Shown: positions 7,828 through 23,336, numbered from the stretch's first letter. The stretch: 64,000 nucleotides of DNA from Lactiplantibacillus songbeiensis (GCF_005405125.1 NZ_BJDL01000022.1:19354-83353), one strand, 5' to 3'. Numbers and translations: made by a program. Notes: generated from the letters alone by a model not told the origin.

Positions 7828-8844
7828 CTATTCAGTTTCCGTTTCTGGTCGATCAGCTGGTAATTGATCGACAGCCGAGACGAAATTCCGTTCAGCGTTT
7901 TGCAATTCAGAATCTGAATCCGTAATGGCGTCTTCTGGAATCCGATCCGTATCGGCAAAGAATTCAATATGCTGTTTGAAGTCTTTAAACGTCATCGGCG
8001 CATCGCCACCGTATTCGCCATCTAAGTTGATCATTAATCGACCCTCGACCGGCTTAGCGACCACTTTATTGGTCTTCACATAAATGATACTTGGATCATT
8101 AATATGCTTCCCACCGTTCAAGACTAAGGTCATCAAATGCAGGATTTTCGCTAAATTACTGGTCTTCACAATAATCATCGTGAACTTACCATCATCTAAC
8201 GAGGCATCCGGTACAATCTTTTCAAAGCCACCGACTGAATTCGTCAGCGCTAAGAAAAACATCGAGGCCTTACCTTTAAAATGGCCGCCATCATACTTCA
8301 GGTCCATCTCAATTGGTTTAACCCGTGGCAGTAATTCAGCCCCTTTGGCCAAATAAGCCGCGTAACCAAAGATTGACTTTAATTGTGATGGCACATCGTA
8401 AGTCAGCTCAGTCAGCATCCCACCAGCCGCAATGTTGATGAAATACTGTTCCCCGGCTTGACCGATATCCATCTTAACCGTTTGTTGCTTTAAAACGACT
8501 TTCGCCGCCGCGACGGGATTATCACGGGGGATGTGTAACGCCCGAGCATAGTCATTCGTCGTTCCAGCAGGGATAATTGCCATCTTAGGCCGCCGCTTTA
8601 AGCCGGCTAACCCATTGACCACTTGGTTGATGGTGCCATCGCCACCGGCTGCGACAATTAATTCAAACCCATCTTTGGCACACCGGCGCGCTTCGTCAGC
8701 CGCCGAATTTGGGGTTGGCGTGGTCGCATAAGCACTGGTCTCGTACCCGGCCTGTTCAAAGATCCCTAAGATTTCAACTAGATCATGGGCTAAGGCCTCA
8801 CGTCCAGAAGTCGGGTTATAAATTAGTCGTGCCCGTTTACGCAT
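7828..8844 (-). CDS. dagK: Diacylglycerol kinase family lipid kinase (DgkB/YegS type)
   Basis: A 338-residue soluble lipid kinase. The nucleotide-binding motif GGDGTINQVVNG is at residues 67-78, after the N-terminal YNPTSG motif (9-14) typical of the DAGK catalytic domain. It phosphorylates diacylglycerol to phosphatidate at the inner membrane face, recycling lipid left over from lipoteichoic acid synthesis. The ATG has GGAGGAAAG 4 bases upstream. It lies downstream of gatCAB on the same strand, but a structured repeat between them suggests separate control. An acidic C-terminal tail (about 295-338) is extra to the core fold. Confidence 0.9.
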   Translation of the reverse strand: MRKRARLIYNPTSGREALAHDLVEILGIFEQAGYETSAYATTPTPNSAADEARRCAKDGFELIVAAGGDGTINQVVNGLAGLKRRPKMAIIPAGTTNDYARALHIPRDNPVAAAKVVLKQQTVKMDIGQAGEQYFINIAAGGMLTELTYDVPSQLKSIFGYAAYLAKGAELLPRVKPIEMDLKYDGGHFKGKASMFFLALTNSVGGFEKIVPDASLDDGKFTMIIVKTSNLAKILHLMTLVLNGGKHINDPSIIYVKTNKVVAKPVEGRLMINLDGEYGGDAPMTFKDFKQHIEFFADTDRIPEDAITDSDSELQNAERNFVSAVDQLPADRPETETE

Positions 8845-8905
8845 GTTACTTTCCTCCGCGTCCTGTCTTTTTTGTTCTGTGTCTTAACTTACCGTTGCTT
8901 GGTCA

Positions 8906-9050
8906 GGCGGTGGTTGGCCGCCTAGTGGCCGATTGGCTGAAACGTGTTCGGTCCAACTGCGCCCTGTGCTTGCTACGCTATCTCAACCACTCGGAAAATC
9001 ACCGAGTAATTGAGATAGCTAGGCAATGCTCAGGCGCAACCCGTTGGCCC
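8906..9050 (+). repeat. Diverged copy of the structured repeat (copy 3)
   Basis: Contains GGTTGG, GGCTGAAACG and a long hairpin CGCTATCTCAACCACTCGG...CCGAGTAATTGAGATAGC with the same GGAAAATCACC loop as other copies, then CCGTTGGCC. The GCCAAAG loop is lost. It begins 8 bases after the gatB stop codon. Confidence 0.65.
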
Positions 9051-9057
9051 TCACACT

Positions 9058-10482
9058 CTATCTAGCTTGCAACGAAGCCATCAACAACTTATTAACAACC
9101 TTCGGATTAGCCTTACCATGGGTCTGCTTCATAATTTGACCCACTAAGAAACCGACTGCCCGGTCTTTACCATTCTTAAAGTCATCAATTGATTGTTGGT
9201 TATTTTCCAAGACATTATCAATAATTGGTTGTAATTGTGCTGGATCTGACAATTGGACTAAGCCCTTGTCATTGACCCACTTAACTGGATCTGAACCAGC
9301 CATGATGGCCTTGAAGACTTTCTTGGCAATCTTGCTAGAAATGGTTTCATCGGAAATCATCTTGATCATGCCAGCTAAGTTTTCTGGCGTTAACTTGGTG
9401 TCTTGTAAATCAACTTTGTTTTCGTTCAAGAAGGCATTAACGTCCCCTTGTAAGTAGTTTGAAGTCAACTTAGGATCAGCACCTTGAGCCACCGTTGCGT
9501 CAAAGAAGTCTGACATTTCCTTAGTCTGTGTTAAGACGCCCGCATCGTAAGGGGTCAGCCCAAAGTCGTTCACATAACGATTGCGACGTGACCCTGGCAT
9601 TTCAGGAATCGTCGCTTTAACGTCATTGATCCAATCATCGCTGATTTCAACGACGGGGATATCTGGTTCTGGGAAGTAACGGTAATCATCGCTACCTTCC
9701 TTGACCCGCATCAAGATCGTTTTACCGGTAGTTTCATCGAAACGCCGGGTTTCTTGTTGCACTTGGCCACCTGACATTAAGACCCGTTGTTGCCGTTGTT
9801 CTTCATATTCCAAGGACTTCTTAACGTAATTAAAGGAGTTCAAGTTTTTCATTTCAGTCTTAACGCCATAGGTATCGGAACCGGCCGGCCGAATCGAAAT
9901 GTTGACATCGACCCGCATTGAGCCTTCTTCCATCTTAACATCAGAAACACCGGTAAATTGAATCCGTTGACGTAAGGCTTCACAATAAGCATACGCTTCG
10001 GCTGGTGAACTGATATCAGGTTTTGACACGATTTCGATCAAAGGCGTCCCTTGACGGTTCAAATCGACATATGAATGAGTGCTGGCATGGGTGTTTTTCC
10101 CAGCATCTTCTTCAATATGCATTTCTTCAATCCCAATTTTCTTCTTTTGACCATCCACTTCAATTTCAAGCCAGCCATCATGGGCTATCGGCTTTTCGTG
10201 TTGGGTGATTTGGTATGCTTTCGGGTTATCTGGGTAGAAATAGTTCTTCCGATCAAAATAAGTTTCTTGTTCGATTTCGGCATGTAAGGCCGTTGCCGCT
10301 TTAATCCCAGCTTCAACCACGCCTTTATTGGCCGTTGGTAAGACCCCGGGATAGCCCCAGTCGATCACGTTCGTGTTGGCGTTAGGTTCTGCACCGAATT
10401 GCACGGGTGATGGACTAAAAATTTTGGAATTGGTTTTTAATTCAACATGGACTTCAAGTCCGATCGTCGTCACAAAATTCAT
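9058..10482 (-). CDS. gatB: Aspartyl/glutamyl-tRNA(Asn/Gln) amidotransferase subunit B
   Basis: A 474-residue GatB, the normal length. The N-terminal cradle domain opens with [13 protein letters not shown] and contains [18 protein letters not shown]; the C-terminal YqeY-like tail (about 330-474) binds tRNA. It is part of the GatCAB complex that converts misacylated Glu-tRNA(Gln) or Asp-tRNA(Asn) by amide transfer. GGAGG within the end of gatA serves as its ribosome binding site, and its ATG directly abuts the gatA stop. It is the last gene of gatCAB, followed at once by a structured repeat. Confidence 0.97.
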   Translation of the reverse strand: MNFVTTIGLEVHVELKTNSKIFSPSPVQFGAEPNANTNVIDWGYPGVLPTANKGVVEAGIKAATALHAEIEQETYFDRKNYFYPDNPKAYQITQHEKPIAHDGWLEIEVDGQKKKIGIEEMHIEEDAGKNTHASTHSYVDLNRQGTPLIEIVSKPDISSPAEAYAYCEALRQRIQFTGVSDVKMEEGSMRVDVNISIRPAGSDTYGVKTEMKNLNSFNYVKKSLEYEEQRQQRVLMSGGQVQQETRRFDETTGKTILMRVKEGSDDYRYFPEPDIPVVEISDDWINDVKATIPEMPGSRRNRYVNDFGLTPYDAGVLTQTKEMSDFFDATVAQGADPKLTSNYLQGDVNAFLNENKVDLQDTKLTPENLAGMIKMISDETISSKIAKKVFKAIMAGSDPVKWVNDKGLVQLSDPAQLQPIIDNVLENNQQSIDDFKNGKDRAVGFLVGQIMKQTHGKANPKVVNKLLMASLQAR

Positions 10483-11946
10483 TTAGTTCGTCCCTCCTAA
10501 ATCTGGGGTCGCCTGATGAAAATCAGTCGCTTGTTCAAAGGCATAACCAGCCTTGTAAAGCGTACTTTCATCAAAAGACTTACCAATTAATTGTAACCCA
10601 ACTGGCATACCATCAGCTAAACCAGCTGGAATTGACATCCCAGGTAAACCGGCTAAGTTAACCGGAATCGTCAAGACATCGTTCATATACATCGTGACTG
10701 GGTCAGAGATTTCATCACCAATCTTGAACGCAGGAGTTGGTGCAGTCGGCCCGATGATTAAATCATAGTCATTGAAGACCTTATTAAAGTCATCAATAAT
10801 CATCGTCCGCACTTGGCCAGCCTTGTGGAAGTAGGCATCGTAATAGCCAGCTGATAAGGAGAACGTCCCTAACATAATCCGACGTTTAACTTCATCACCA
10901 AAGCCTTCAGAACGACTGCGAACATAGACGTCTTCCAAATTCTTCACATCTTGAGCGCGGAACCCATAGCGAATCCCATCGAACCGTTGTAAATTAGATG
11001 AAGCTTCAGATGACGCGATGATATAGTAAGCTGAAACCCCATAACGACTATGTGGTAACGAGACTTCTTCAACCGTGGCCCCTAAGTCTTCGAATTGTTT
11101 GACCGCATTTTTAATGACTTCGCGGACTTTAGGATCAATCCCATCGCCCATATATTCTTTTGGCAATGCGATCTTCATACCCTTAATATCGCCAGTTAAG
11201 CCAGCGGTAAAGTCAGGGACTTCCCGCTTAGAAGACGTACCATCATGCACATCATTACCCGCAATCAGGTTCAACGCCGCAGCATTATCTTTAACCGTCC
11301 GCGTCATTGGTCCAATTTGATCTAATGATGATCCGAAAGCAATTAAGCCCCAACGAGAAACACGGCCATACGTTGGCTTCATCCCAACGATACCGTTAAA
11401 TGACGCTGGTTGACGAATCGAGCCACCGGTATCAGACCCATAAGCGACCGGTACTTGACCAGAAGCGACTGCAACCGCTGAACCACCGGATGAGCCACCA
11501 GGAACGCGGCTAACATCCCAAGGGTTTTTGGTGACTTTAAAGGCTGAGTTTTCAGTTGACCCACCCATGGCAAATTCATCCATGTTGGTCTTACCGACAA
11601 TGACCATATCATTCGCTAACATCTTGTCAACGACCGTGGCATTATAAACTGGCACAAAGTTTTCCAACATCTTGGAAGCCGCCGTCGTCGTTAAGCCTTT
11701 GGTCACAATGTTATCTTTGACCCCAACAGGAATCCCAGCTAACAAGTTGTCAACATTGATCCCTTTGGCATCGATAGCTTGGGCATTTTTCAAGGCCGCA
11801 TCAGCATTCAAGTTTAAGAATGCATCAACTTTAGCATCGGTTTTTGCCATATTGTCAAAGGTTGCTTGGGTCAATTCGGCTGCACTGATTTTTTTAGCAA
11901 CTAAATCAGCATGCAGACTCGTTAAATCTTGGTTGAAAAAGTCCAT
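10483..11946 (-). CDS. gatA: Aspartyl/glutamyl-tRNA amidotransferase subunit A
   Basis: A 487-residue amidase-signature protein that releases ammonia from glutamine for tRNA amidation. The Lys/cis-Ser/Ser triad is readable as Lys77 (GVKDN), Ser152 (GGSSGGS) and Ser176 (DTGGSIRQP). Its ATG overlaps the gatC stop (TAATG), a mark of coupled translation. It is the middle gene of gatCAB. Confidence 0.97.
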   Translation of the reverse strand: MDFFNQDLTSLHADLVAKKISAAELTQATFDNMAKTDAKVDAFLNLNADAALKNAQAIDAKGINVDNLLAGIPVGVKDNIVTKGLTTTAASKMLENFVPVYNATVVDKMLANDMVIVGKTNMDEFAMGGSTENSAFKVTKNPWDVSRVPGGSSGGSAVAVASGQVPVAYGSDTGGSIRQPASFNGIVGMKPTYGRVSRWGLIAFGSSLDQIGPMTRTVKDNAAALNLIAGNDVHDGTSSKREVPDFTAGLTGDIKGMKIALPKEYMGDGIDPKVREVIKNAVKQFEDLGATVEEVSLPHSRYGVSAYYIIASSEASSNLQRFDGIRYGFRAQDVKNLEDVYVRSRSEGFGDEVKRRIMLGTFSLSAGYYDAYFHKAGQVRTMIIDDFNKVFNDYDLIIGPTAPTPAFKIGDEISDPVTMYMNDVLTIPVNLAGLPGMSIPAGLADGMPVGLQLIGKSFDESTLYKAGYAFEQATDFHQATPDLGGTN

Positions 11947-12260
11947 TATTCGCCGTCCCCGCTTTCGTCAATAATTGTTGGTACTCGGATTAAGCCTTCT
12001 GCCGTTTCAGGCGCATTCGCTAATAGCGCTTGCCGTTGGTTACTTTGAACGGCAACGTCATCACGTAAAGCATTCCGCCGATCGTTAACTTGCGACGTTA
12101 CGGGTACCCCAGTCGTATCAACTTTGCTTAATTCTTCAAACATGCCAATAATTTTTTCCAACTGACCAGTAAACATGTCTAATTGGTCGGGGGTAAATTC
12201 GAGCTTCGCGAGTTCCGCGACATGCTTAACTTGTTCGGCATTAATGCGTTCTTCAGCCAT
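11946..12260 (-). CDS. gatC: Aspartyl/glutamyl-tRNA amidotransferase subunit C
   Basis: A 104-residue GatC that wraps around and stabilises GatA. The sequence has the typical opening [16 protein letters not shown] and the closing VRVPTII-like segment (LIRVPTIID). The ATG at 12260 is preferred over the upstream in-frame TTG because AAGGA sits 6 bases before it. It is the first gene of gatCAB. Upstream, TTGAAA and TATTAG with a 16-base spacer may form the promoter near 12310-12335. Confidence 0.95.
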   Translation of the reverse strand: MAEERINAEQVKHVAELAKLEFTPDQLDMFTGQLEKIIGMFEELSKVDTTGVPVTSQVNDRRNALRDDVAVQSNQRQALLANAPETAEGLIRVPTIIDESGDGE

Positions 12261-12430
12261 CAAATTTCCTTCTTTCTTAATCTTTTGCGTTATACGTGAT
12301 TAATCATCACTAATACATGATTGTTCGTAGTTTTCAAATAACTGCTCATTAGACCTTTGTCTCCGTTGACCAGCGTTGACGTTATCAACCAGTTGCAGTA
12401 TTAACCATACTGATAACAGTCAAACCAGCT

Positions 12431-12584
12431 AGCGTAGGGCGGGCTGGATGATACTCAGTGGTGAGATTTCACTAGGTTGAGTGATTTTCTCGACCTAGTG
12501 AAAGCCCAGCTTGGAAGACCGCACTTTGGCTTCCAAATGTGGCCACCACGTTCCAGCATCAATCCAGACCAACCGAAGTGGCAA
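12431..12584 (-). repeat. Structured intergenic repeat, B type, antisense (copy 4)
   Basis: Reads GGGCGGGCTGGATGAT...CAGTGGTG...CCACCACGTTCCAGC...CCAACC. The inner stems are TTTCACTAGGT.GAG with CTCGACCTAGTGAAA and TTGGAAG with CTTCCAA, new sequences that still pair. It fills most of the 363-base gap between gatC and camS and lies 40 bases after the camS stop. A GTCTCCGTTGACCA motif near 12358 is shared with copies 13 and 16. Confidence 0.85.
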
Positions 12585-12624
12585 ATAACCATTATTCTTA
12601 GACGACGAACGTTATGCTCCTAGC

Positions 12625-18123
<5,499 letters not shown>

Positions 18124-18324
18124 GCTGTTCGCCACCCTTTCTAAAAATCAGTCAACAAATATTATACCAAATTTCAGCCTGATATGCTGGCCTTTCAACC
18201 GGCTTTTTCGAATGTTTGTTCTATTAATTTGAAGTACTTATGACCATCAGTTTGCTTAAAATTATCACACTGATTGGCTAATCGATGACACATTCCACTA
18301 GCTAACACCTGGTGCTGGCTAAAA

Positions 18325-18486
18325 TTGCCGCCTGCCGGTTGGGTTCTAAAACGCTGGAACGCCATGGGCCATTTTGAAGCCAAAGTGCGGTCTTCAAAAC
18401 TGGCCTTGGCCTAAGTCCGAGCAGGCCACTCGCACTAAGGCCAACGACACGGCTGAGCATTTTAGAACCCAACCTCTCGGCTAAAT
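18325..18486 (+). repeat. Structured intergenic repeat, A type, sense (copy 5)
   Basis: The outer stem GGTTGGGTTCTAAAA pairs with TTTTAGAACCCAACC; both sides differ from copy 1 in a compensating way. The loop reads GAAGCCAAAGTGCGGTCTTC. It is the left half of a composite unit spanning about 18304-18702, whose ends ACCTGGTGCTGGCTAAAATTGCC and GGCAATTTAAGCCAACTAG... are imperfect inverted repeats. The unit fills the 660-base gap between pcrA and purK. Confidence 0.92.
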
Positions 18487-18520
18487 CTATGGTCGACAAT
18501 AAGATAGTCATTAATTCACG

Positions 18521-18677
18521 TTAATTAACGTTGGGCGGGCCAGCATCGGCTCAGTGGTGCCGTTTATCTTGGTCGGTGATTTTCCGACTTAGATAAAGCC
18601 CGGCTTTCGAGACCGTACTGTGGCTTGAAAACGCGGCCACCATGTTCCAGCCGATTCTGGCCCAACCAGAGTGGCAA
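18521..18677 (-). repeat. Structured intergenic repeat, B type, antisense (copy 6)
   Basis: Right half of the composite unit. It has TTAATTAACGTTGGGCGGGCC, CAGTGGTG, inner stem TTTATCT.../AGATAAA with GGTGATTTTCC loop, and CCAACCAGAGTGGCAA. It faces copy 5 head to head. Confidence 0.92.
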
Positions 18678-18736
18678 TTTAAGCCAACTAGTACCAAGCG
18701 TAACCAGTGATTAACGGCAAGCCCATTACTTAACGA

Positions 18737-18769
18737 CAAAAAGAGTTCAGGTCTACACCCAAACTCTTT
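18737..18769 (-). terminator. Intrinsic terminator of the purK-like gene
   Basis: On the minus strand AAAGAGTTTGGGT pairs with ACCTGAACTCTTT around a GTAG loop and is followed by T residues, 17 bases after the stop codon. Confidence 0.8.
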
Positions 18770-18785
18770 CGTTTTAATGCACTAC

Positions 18786-19958
18786 TTAATCACTAGTTTC
18801 CGTCGCCGCACCTTCATCAGGTGCTGGTTGTAGTTGCCAGATGTTAGTATCATCAATTTGCTCCAAGGCTTCTTTAATAGAATCGGCTTCAACCATCACA
18901 TGGCCCGCAATCGCGGCTTTTTCAGCTTGCAATTTCGTTCGGTGATAGAAGTTGAAGAACCAGTTCGGTTTAATCTGCCACTGAGTTCGAATCACATTTG
19001 CTTGTGCTGGTGTGAAGTAAACCGCTACAACTGGCAACAAGGACTTGATTGGCATTAATGGTAACCCGGCAATCGCCCGTAAATGTTGTTCAGCCATGCT
19101 AATATTAGTCGCTCGTTCAAAAACATAGCCTGATTGGTGCATCGCGGGAACAATCCGCTTTACATATAAGTTACCACTATCAGTCAAGAAAAAGGCCACT
19201 TCAAAGATCCCGGTATACGTCAAATTATCACTAATTTCTTGTGTAATCCGTAAGATTTCATCATTGACCGCTTGATCAATCTGCGCTGGCACCATGGTCA
19301 TCATTAAGTGGTGATCCCGGTACCGATTTTCAACAATTGGGAAAAACTTAGTTTCATCCGGCGTTTTGGCAACAATCACGGACAATTCTTTCTTAAATGG
19401 AATTAGGGATTCTAACATATAGGTTCCCCAGTCCAATAGATCAGCGGCTTTGACAATATCCGTCTGCGTCTTAATGACCAGCTGCCGGTTATGCCCCAAC
19501 CCCTTTTGAATCGGCTTCAAAATACTTGGGTAGCCGATTGAGCCAATCGATTGATACACATCGTCCAAACTGACAATCGTCGCAGAGGGTGCAACGTTTA
19601 AGTTTAACTGCGCAAAGAAAGCGCGTTCCAATGACCGATCTTGCATGATTTCTAACGCATCGGTCCCTTGAGGCACGCGGGTATGGGCAGCTAAAAAGCC
19701 CATCACTGACGCATCGATTGTTTCCGATTCATACGTCACCATATCACAGCGTTCGGCGAAATTTTGTAATTGTTGCTGATCATTGAGGGCCCCGACAACA
19801 CGAAAATCTGCCAGTTCCATGGTCTCAGTATTTTCGTTATCACCGTAAACACCGACATTGATGCCGGCATTGCGCGCGGCAATCACCAATCCAACACCGT
19901 TGGTACTATTACCGATGATGCCTAAAGTACCACCTGGATTTAAAACCGAGTTGTCCAC
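18786..19958 (-). CDS. ATP-grasp protein, PurK-like paralogue
   Basis: A 390-residue ATP-grasp enzyme resembling N5-carboxyaminoimidazole ribonucleotide synthetase. The N-terminus has the PurK-type dinucleotide fold (GGTLGIIGNSTNG), then ATP-grasp segments (YPSILKPIQKGLGHNRQ, YMLESLIPFKKELSVIV, VENRYRDHH). The C-terminal catalytic stretch, NEIAPRPHNSGH in true PurK, here reads VKRIVPAMHQSGYV, so acidic and arginine residues are changed. It stands alone rather than in a pur operon. It may be a second PurK or an enzyme with another carboxylate-amine substrate. Confidence 0.75.
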   Translation of the reverse strand: MDNSVLNPGGTLGIIGNSTNGVGLVIAARNAGINVGVYGDNENTETMELADFRVVGALNDQQQLQNFAERCDMVTYESETIDASVMGFLAAHTRVPQGTDALEIMQDRSLERAFFAQLNLNVAPSATIVSLDDVYQSIGSIGYPSILKPIQKGLGHNRQLVIKTQTDIVKAADLLDWGTYMLESLIPFKKELSVIVAKTPDETKFFPIVENRYRDHHLMMTMVPAQIDQAVNDEILRITQEISDNLTYTGIFEVAFFLTDSGNLYVKRIVPAMHQSGYVFERATNISMAEQHLRAIAGLPLMPIKSLLPVVAVYFTPAQANVIRTQWQIKPNWFFNFYHRTKLQAEKAAIAGHVMVEADSIKEALEQIDDTNIWQLQPAPDEGAATETSD

Positions 19959-20112
19959 ATCCGTCCCTACTTTCTTAAATAAATATTAAATGAATTTTCG
20001 ATTAGTGATCCGTTAATTATCATACGTTGCCAGTAGCCTGCATGCAAGTATTGACACGAATCTTTCTGAATATTTAGCGTTTTCGTTTTTTAACCTAAAT
20101 AAAGTATCCTAT

Positions 20113-20268
20113 TGTCCACTTCGGTTGGCCTGGATTGACGCTGGAACGTGGTGGCCACGTTTATGAGCCATAGTGCGGTCTCATAAGCCGGGCTTTGACT
20201 AACCCGGCAAAAAACCACCGGCTAAGTCAAACGACACCACTGAGCGTCATCCAGTCCGCCCTTCGCTA
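20113..20268 (+). repeat. Structured intergenic repeat, B type, sense (copy 7)
   Basis: Reads TTGTCCACTTCGGTTGG, CTGGATTGACGCTGGAACG, GGTGGCCACG, TTATGAG...CTCATAA around CCATAGTGCGGT, TTTGACT...AGTCAAA, ACGACACCACTGAGCGTCATCCAG. It is a solo copy in the 424-base gap between the purK-like gene and UPF0316; the rest of the gap is AT-rich with nothing clear. Confidence 0.88.
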
Positions 20269-20382
20269 ATTTCATCAACATTGCTAATTGCTTCGCTCAA
20301 GAACAAGTTCACCCAATTTATAAGTATCAATAATATCTATGCTAGCACGCTACCGATATCGATAAATTAGCAACCCAATAAA

Positions 20383-20922
20383 TTATCGACGAGCATTGCG
20401 GCGTTTGACCCGTTTCAGCCAAAAGCCACCTGAAATATATTTGGGTTCATAGGCAATTACGAACGCATTTGGAGCTTCCGTTTTAATCAAGTCGTATAAT
20501 CGCCGCTCATTCTTACGCGGTGCCAGAATCTCTAGTGCTAGCCGTTCACCTTCTAAACCGTAAGCTGCGTGTTGTGTCACCCCAAACCCATTTGTCCGTA
20601 ATACTGCGGGCAACGTCGACTTGGGGTCTGGCAAGATGACCGAAATCATCGTATACCCTAGCGCCAGTTTGTCTTCAATCAACATACCGACATAGACCCC
20701 GACCCCGTAACCAAGGGCATAGACCACTAGATTCAATGGATTATTCAAACGATTCAAAACTAACGATAGCCCTAACACATACACGGTAATTTCAATCACA
20801 CTGGTAAAAGCTGCAAAATAGCGGTACCCACGCATCACTAATAAAAAGCGTAACGTGTTCAAGGTGATGTATACCAAATTAATCACAAAAATTAACGCTA
20901 ACATGCCCGGATTAACTTGCAT
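20383..20922 (-). CDS. UPF0316 membrane protein (DUF2179 C-terminus)
   Basis: A 179-residue protein with three predicted transmembrane helices in residues 5-85 and a soluble C-terminal DUF2179 domain (about 95-165). It matches the UPF0316 (YebE-like) family of unknown function. The start follows AAAGCTGGGA. It lies 25 bases downstream of xpt in the same direction and probably shares its transcript; a link to purine or nucleotide sensing is only suggested by this position. Confidence 0.85.
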   Translation of the reverse strand: MQVNPGMLALIFVINLVYITLNTLRFLLVMRGYRYFAAFTSVIEITVYVLGLSLVLNRLNNPLNLVVYALGYGVGVYVGMLIEDKLALGYTMISVILPDPKSTLPAVLRTNGFGVTQHAAYGLEGERLALEILAPRKNERRLYDLIKTEAPNAFVIAYEPKYISGGFWLKRVKRRNARR

Positions 20923-20947
20923 CTCAATCCCAGCTTTCTAAGCTAAA

Positions 20948-21532
20948 TTAATCGGTTGCTTCTGACGCAAAGTGCACACGGTCGCCGTCAAAGGACGTAA
21001 TCTGCGCTAAAGATTCTAAGCGAACCCCACGATCTGCGACTAATTGATGACCGCTTTGGAAGATTTTTTCAATCACGATCCCCACACCGGCAATTTCAGC
21101 TTGTGCTTGGTCACAAATTTCAAATAAGCCTTGAACTGCTTGCCCGTTTGCTAAGAAGTCATCGACTAATAACACCTTATCATCTGCGCTCAAAAATTTC
21201 TTGGAAATCGAAATATGATTGGACGTTTTTTTAGTATATGAATAGACTTCAGCGGTGTACAAATCGTCGATCAAGGTCACCGATTTGTGTTTACGGGCAA
21301 AAACAACGGGGACATGCAACTGCAACCCAGCCATCACTGCGGGCGCAATCCCCGATGATTCGACCGTCAAAATCTTGGTAATCCCGGCTTCGCGGAATAG
21401 TCGTGCGAATTCGGACCCAATCGTAAACATTAAATCTGGGTCAACTTGATGATTCAAGAAACCATCGACCTTCAAGACTTCACCAGGTAAGACCCGGCCA
21501 TCGGTTAAAATACGTTGTTCAAGTTCTCGCAT
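20948..21532 (-). CDS. xpt: Xanthine phosphoribosyltransferase
   Basis: A 194-residue type I phosphoribosyltransferase that converts xanthine and PRPP into XMP for purine salvage. The PRPP motif [13 protein letters not shown] is clear, and [18 protein letters not shown] matches the Xpt family hood. GGAGGG lies 5 bases before the ATG. Only 36 bases separate it from the upstream glucosaminidase gene, with no purine riboswitch visible in that gap, so it is probably read from the upstream promoter. Confidence 0.93.
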   Translation of the reverse strand: MRELEQRILTDGRVLPGEVLKVDGFLNHQVDPDLMFTIGSEFARLFREAGITKILTVESSGIAPAVMAGLQLHVPVVFARKHKSVTLIDDLYTAEVYSYTKKTSNHISISKKFLSADDKVLLVDDFLANGQAVQGLFEICDQAQAEIAGVGIVIEKIFQSGHQLVADRGVRLESLAQITSFDGDRVHFASEATD

Positions 21533-21568
21533 AGTGCCCTCCTACTAATTTCATCTAGTTTAAAAGTT

Positions 21569-22213
21569 CTACTTACTATCATACCGTTCTAAGTCATATT
21601 TTTGAATAACATTAATTATTTTTTGCGCATAATCCGGATCAGTCGCATAGCCGGTCTTGGCTAAGGCTTGGGCGGCGTCTTGATACGTCTTGGCCTTGAT
21701 CACCGTTTGATAATGACCGGGGTCCCAAGCCGGGCCATTCGCCAGTCGTTTCGCATGGGCCACCATCGACGCATGCCAACTGGTGTAAACTCGAAACCGG
21801 CGCTTGACTTGATGATAGGCACCATCGTAATACTCTTGCGTCGTCATCACCTTGCCGGGTTCTGCCGCGGTCGCTTTAACCCCAAATAAATTATTATTTT
21901 CCGTCGCGTTCGTACTTCGCCCCCAATCCGACTCTAAGATAGCTTGTGCCAGTGTAATACTCGCCCGCACGTGATAAGTCGTCTGCATGGCCTTAGCATC
22001 CGGTGCTAGGCGCTTGATAAAGTCAGCATGCGTTTTGACGGTCACTTCCTGATGAACTGGCAGCCAACCGGTCCAACGGGTACTCACCACCCACCCAAGG
22101 CCACCAAACACGATCACTAAGACGATCACGTTCAACCATTGCACGCGGCCTTTTCTGACTAAGAATCCGGTTGCTTTAGACCGGCGTTTACGTCGACGCT
22201 TTTTTGCTGCCAT
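21569..22213 (-). CDS. Membrane-anchored glucosaminidase (LytG/flagellar-type muramidase family)
   Basis: A 214-residue protein with a strongly basic N-terminus, one transmembrane segment (about 27-45) and an extracellular glucosaminidase domain. The catalytic Glu is probably Glu94 in LAQAILESDWGRS, followed by NNLFGVKA, a signature of this family. It hydrolyses peptidoglycan glycan strands. It lacks LysM or SH3 wall-binding repeats, so the N-terminal anchor positions it at the membrane. AGAAAGGA precedes the ATG. It leads an apparent operon with xpt and UPF0316. Confidence 0.88.
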   Translation of the reverse strand: MAAKKRRRKRRSKATGFLVRKGRVQWLNVIVLVIVFGGLGWVVSTRWTGWLPVHQEVTVKTHADFIKRLAPDAKAMQTTYHVRASITLAQAILESDWGRSTNATENNNLFGVKATAAEPGKVMTTQEYYDGAYHQVKRRFRVYTSWHASMVAHAKRLANGPAWDPGHYQTVIKAKTYQDAAQALAKTGYATDPDYAQKIINVIQKYDLERYDSK

Positions 22214-22351
22214 GACGGGTATCCTTTCTATGTAAGTTGGCTCTATTTTACCTGCTTTTAGCTAAAATTAAAATGGCTTTTAACGCTGTCCAACCCAACT
22301 TTTCTGCTAGAATGAATTTGGATCCTATCATAAAATTGGAGGAACGTGCCT

Positions 22352-23323
22352 ATGCCTAAAAAATATCGGTGGGCAATTGTCGGTCTCGGCAATATCGCTC
22401 ACAGCTTTGTCAAATACTTTGACCAGCCTGATGGTGAAATCTACGCCGTTTGTTCACGCTCGCAAGCCAAAGCAGATGCTTTTGCTAACGACCATCAGAT
22501 TCCAAAAGCTTATGGTGACTTGTCCGCCCTATTAGCTGATCCACAAGTGGACATCGTTTACGTGGCCACGCCACATAACTACCACCTCGATACCATTCTG
22601 CCGGCATTAAAGGCTGGTAAACACGTCTTCAGCGAAAAGGCCATCACGATGACCAGTGCCCAGTTGAACCAAGCTAAGGCCCTCGCAGCCGCTAATCAGC
22701 TCGTGTTAGCTGAAGCGATGACGTTGTATCACATGCCACTATATCAAAAGCTGCACGCCTTTGCCGATGATCATCAGTTAGGTGCTTTAAAGATGGTCCA
22801 AGCTAGTTTTGGGAGCTTTAAGGAACCTGACCCAACCAACCGCTTCTTTAATCCAGAGCTGGCAGGCGGGGCACTGTTGGATATTGGGGTCTACGCGTTA
22901 GCCTTTGTCCGGGAATTTTTAACGGCTAAGCCCTATATCACCGGAACCACGATGCATCGGTTCAGTACCGGCGTGGATGAAGCCGAAACGATTAGTCTCC
23001 GTAATGCCAATGACGAACTCGCCAACATTGCGCTGACTTTCCGCGCTAAAATGCCTAAACAAGGGATTGTAGCGTATGAAAATGGCTACTTCACCATTGA
23101 CACTTATCCCCGGGCCGACCATGCCCTATTCACGGATAATCAAGGCCAAACTCAAGTGATTCAAGCTGGTGCATCAACCAATGCAATGAACTACGAAATC
23201 GCCGATATGCAGCGAATGGTCGCGGGTAACTTAGCCAATACCAGCTTGGTTAAAACGACTGATGTGATGGATATTATGACGGCTGCCCGGCAACAGTGGG
23301 ATTATCGTTATCCATTTGAATAA
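22352..23323 (+). CDS. Gfo/Idh/MocA family oxidoreductase
   Basis: A 323-residue NAD(P)-dependent dehydrogenase. The Rossmann motif AIVGLGNIAHSFVKYF is at the N-terminus. The family lysine lies in HVFSEKAIT, and the C-terminal domain contains the GGALLDIGVYAL signature. It likely oxidises or reduces a sugar, inositol or related polyol; the substrate is unknown. The ATG at 22352 is chosen over the GTG at 22346 because GGAGGA ends 8 bases before it. An extended -10 (TGCTAGAAT, 22305-22313) may drive it. It is monocistronic. Confidence 0.9.
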   Translation: MPKKYRWAIVGLGNIAHSFVKYFDQPDGEIYAVCSRSQAKADAFANDHQIPKAYGDLSALLADPQVDIVYVATPHNYHLDTILPALKAGKHVFSEKAITMTSAQLNQAKALAAANQLVLAEAMTLYHMPLYQKLHAFADDHQLGALKMVQASFGSFKEPDPTNRFFNPELAGGALLDIGVYALAFVREFLTAKPYITGTTMHRFSTGVDEAETISLRNANDELANIALTFRAKMPKQGIVAYENGYFTIDTYPRADHALFTDNQGQTQVIQAGASTNAMNYEIADMQRMVAGNLANTSLVKTTDVMDIMTAARQQWDYRYPFE

Positions 23324-23336
23324 CAAGCTAACATGC

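Noticed and set aside
8709..9065. Plus-strand frame of 118 codons opposite dagK and repeat copy 3
   Set aside because: Overlaps dagK antisense and the palindromic repeat; no start signal.
21533..21568. Purine riboswitch before xpt
   Set aside because: Only 36 bases separate it from the preceding gene and no aptamer-like sequence is present.
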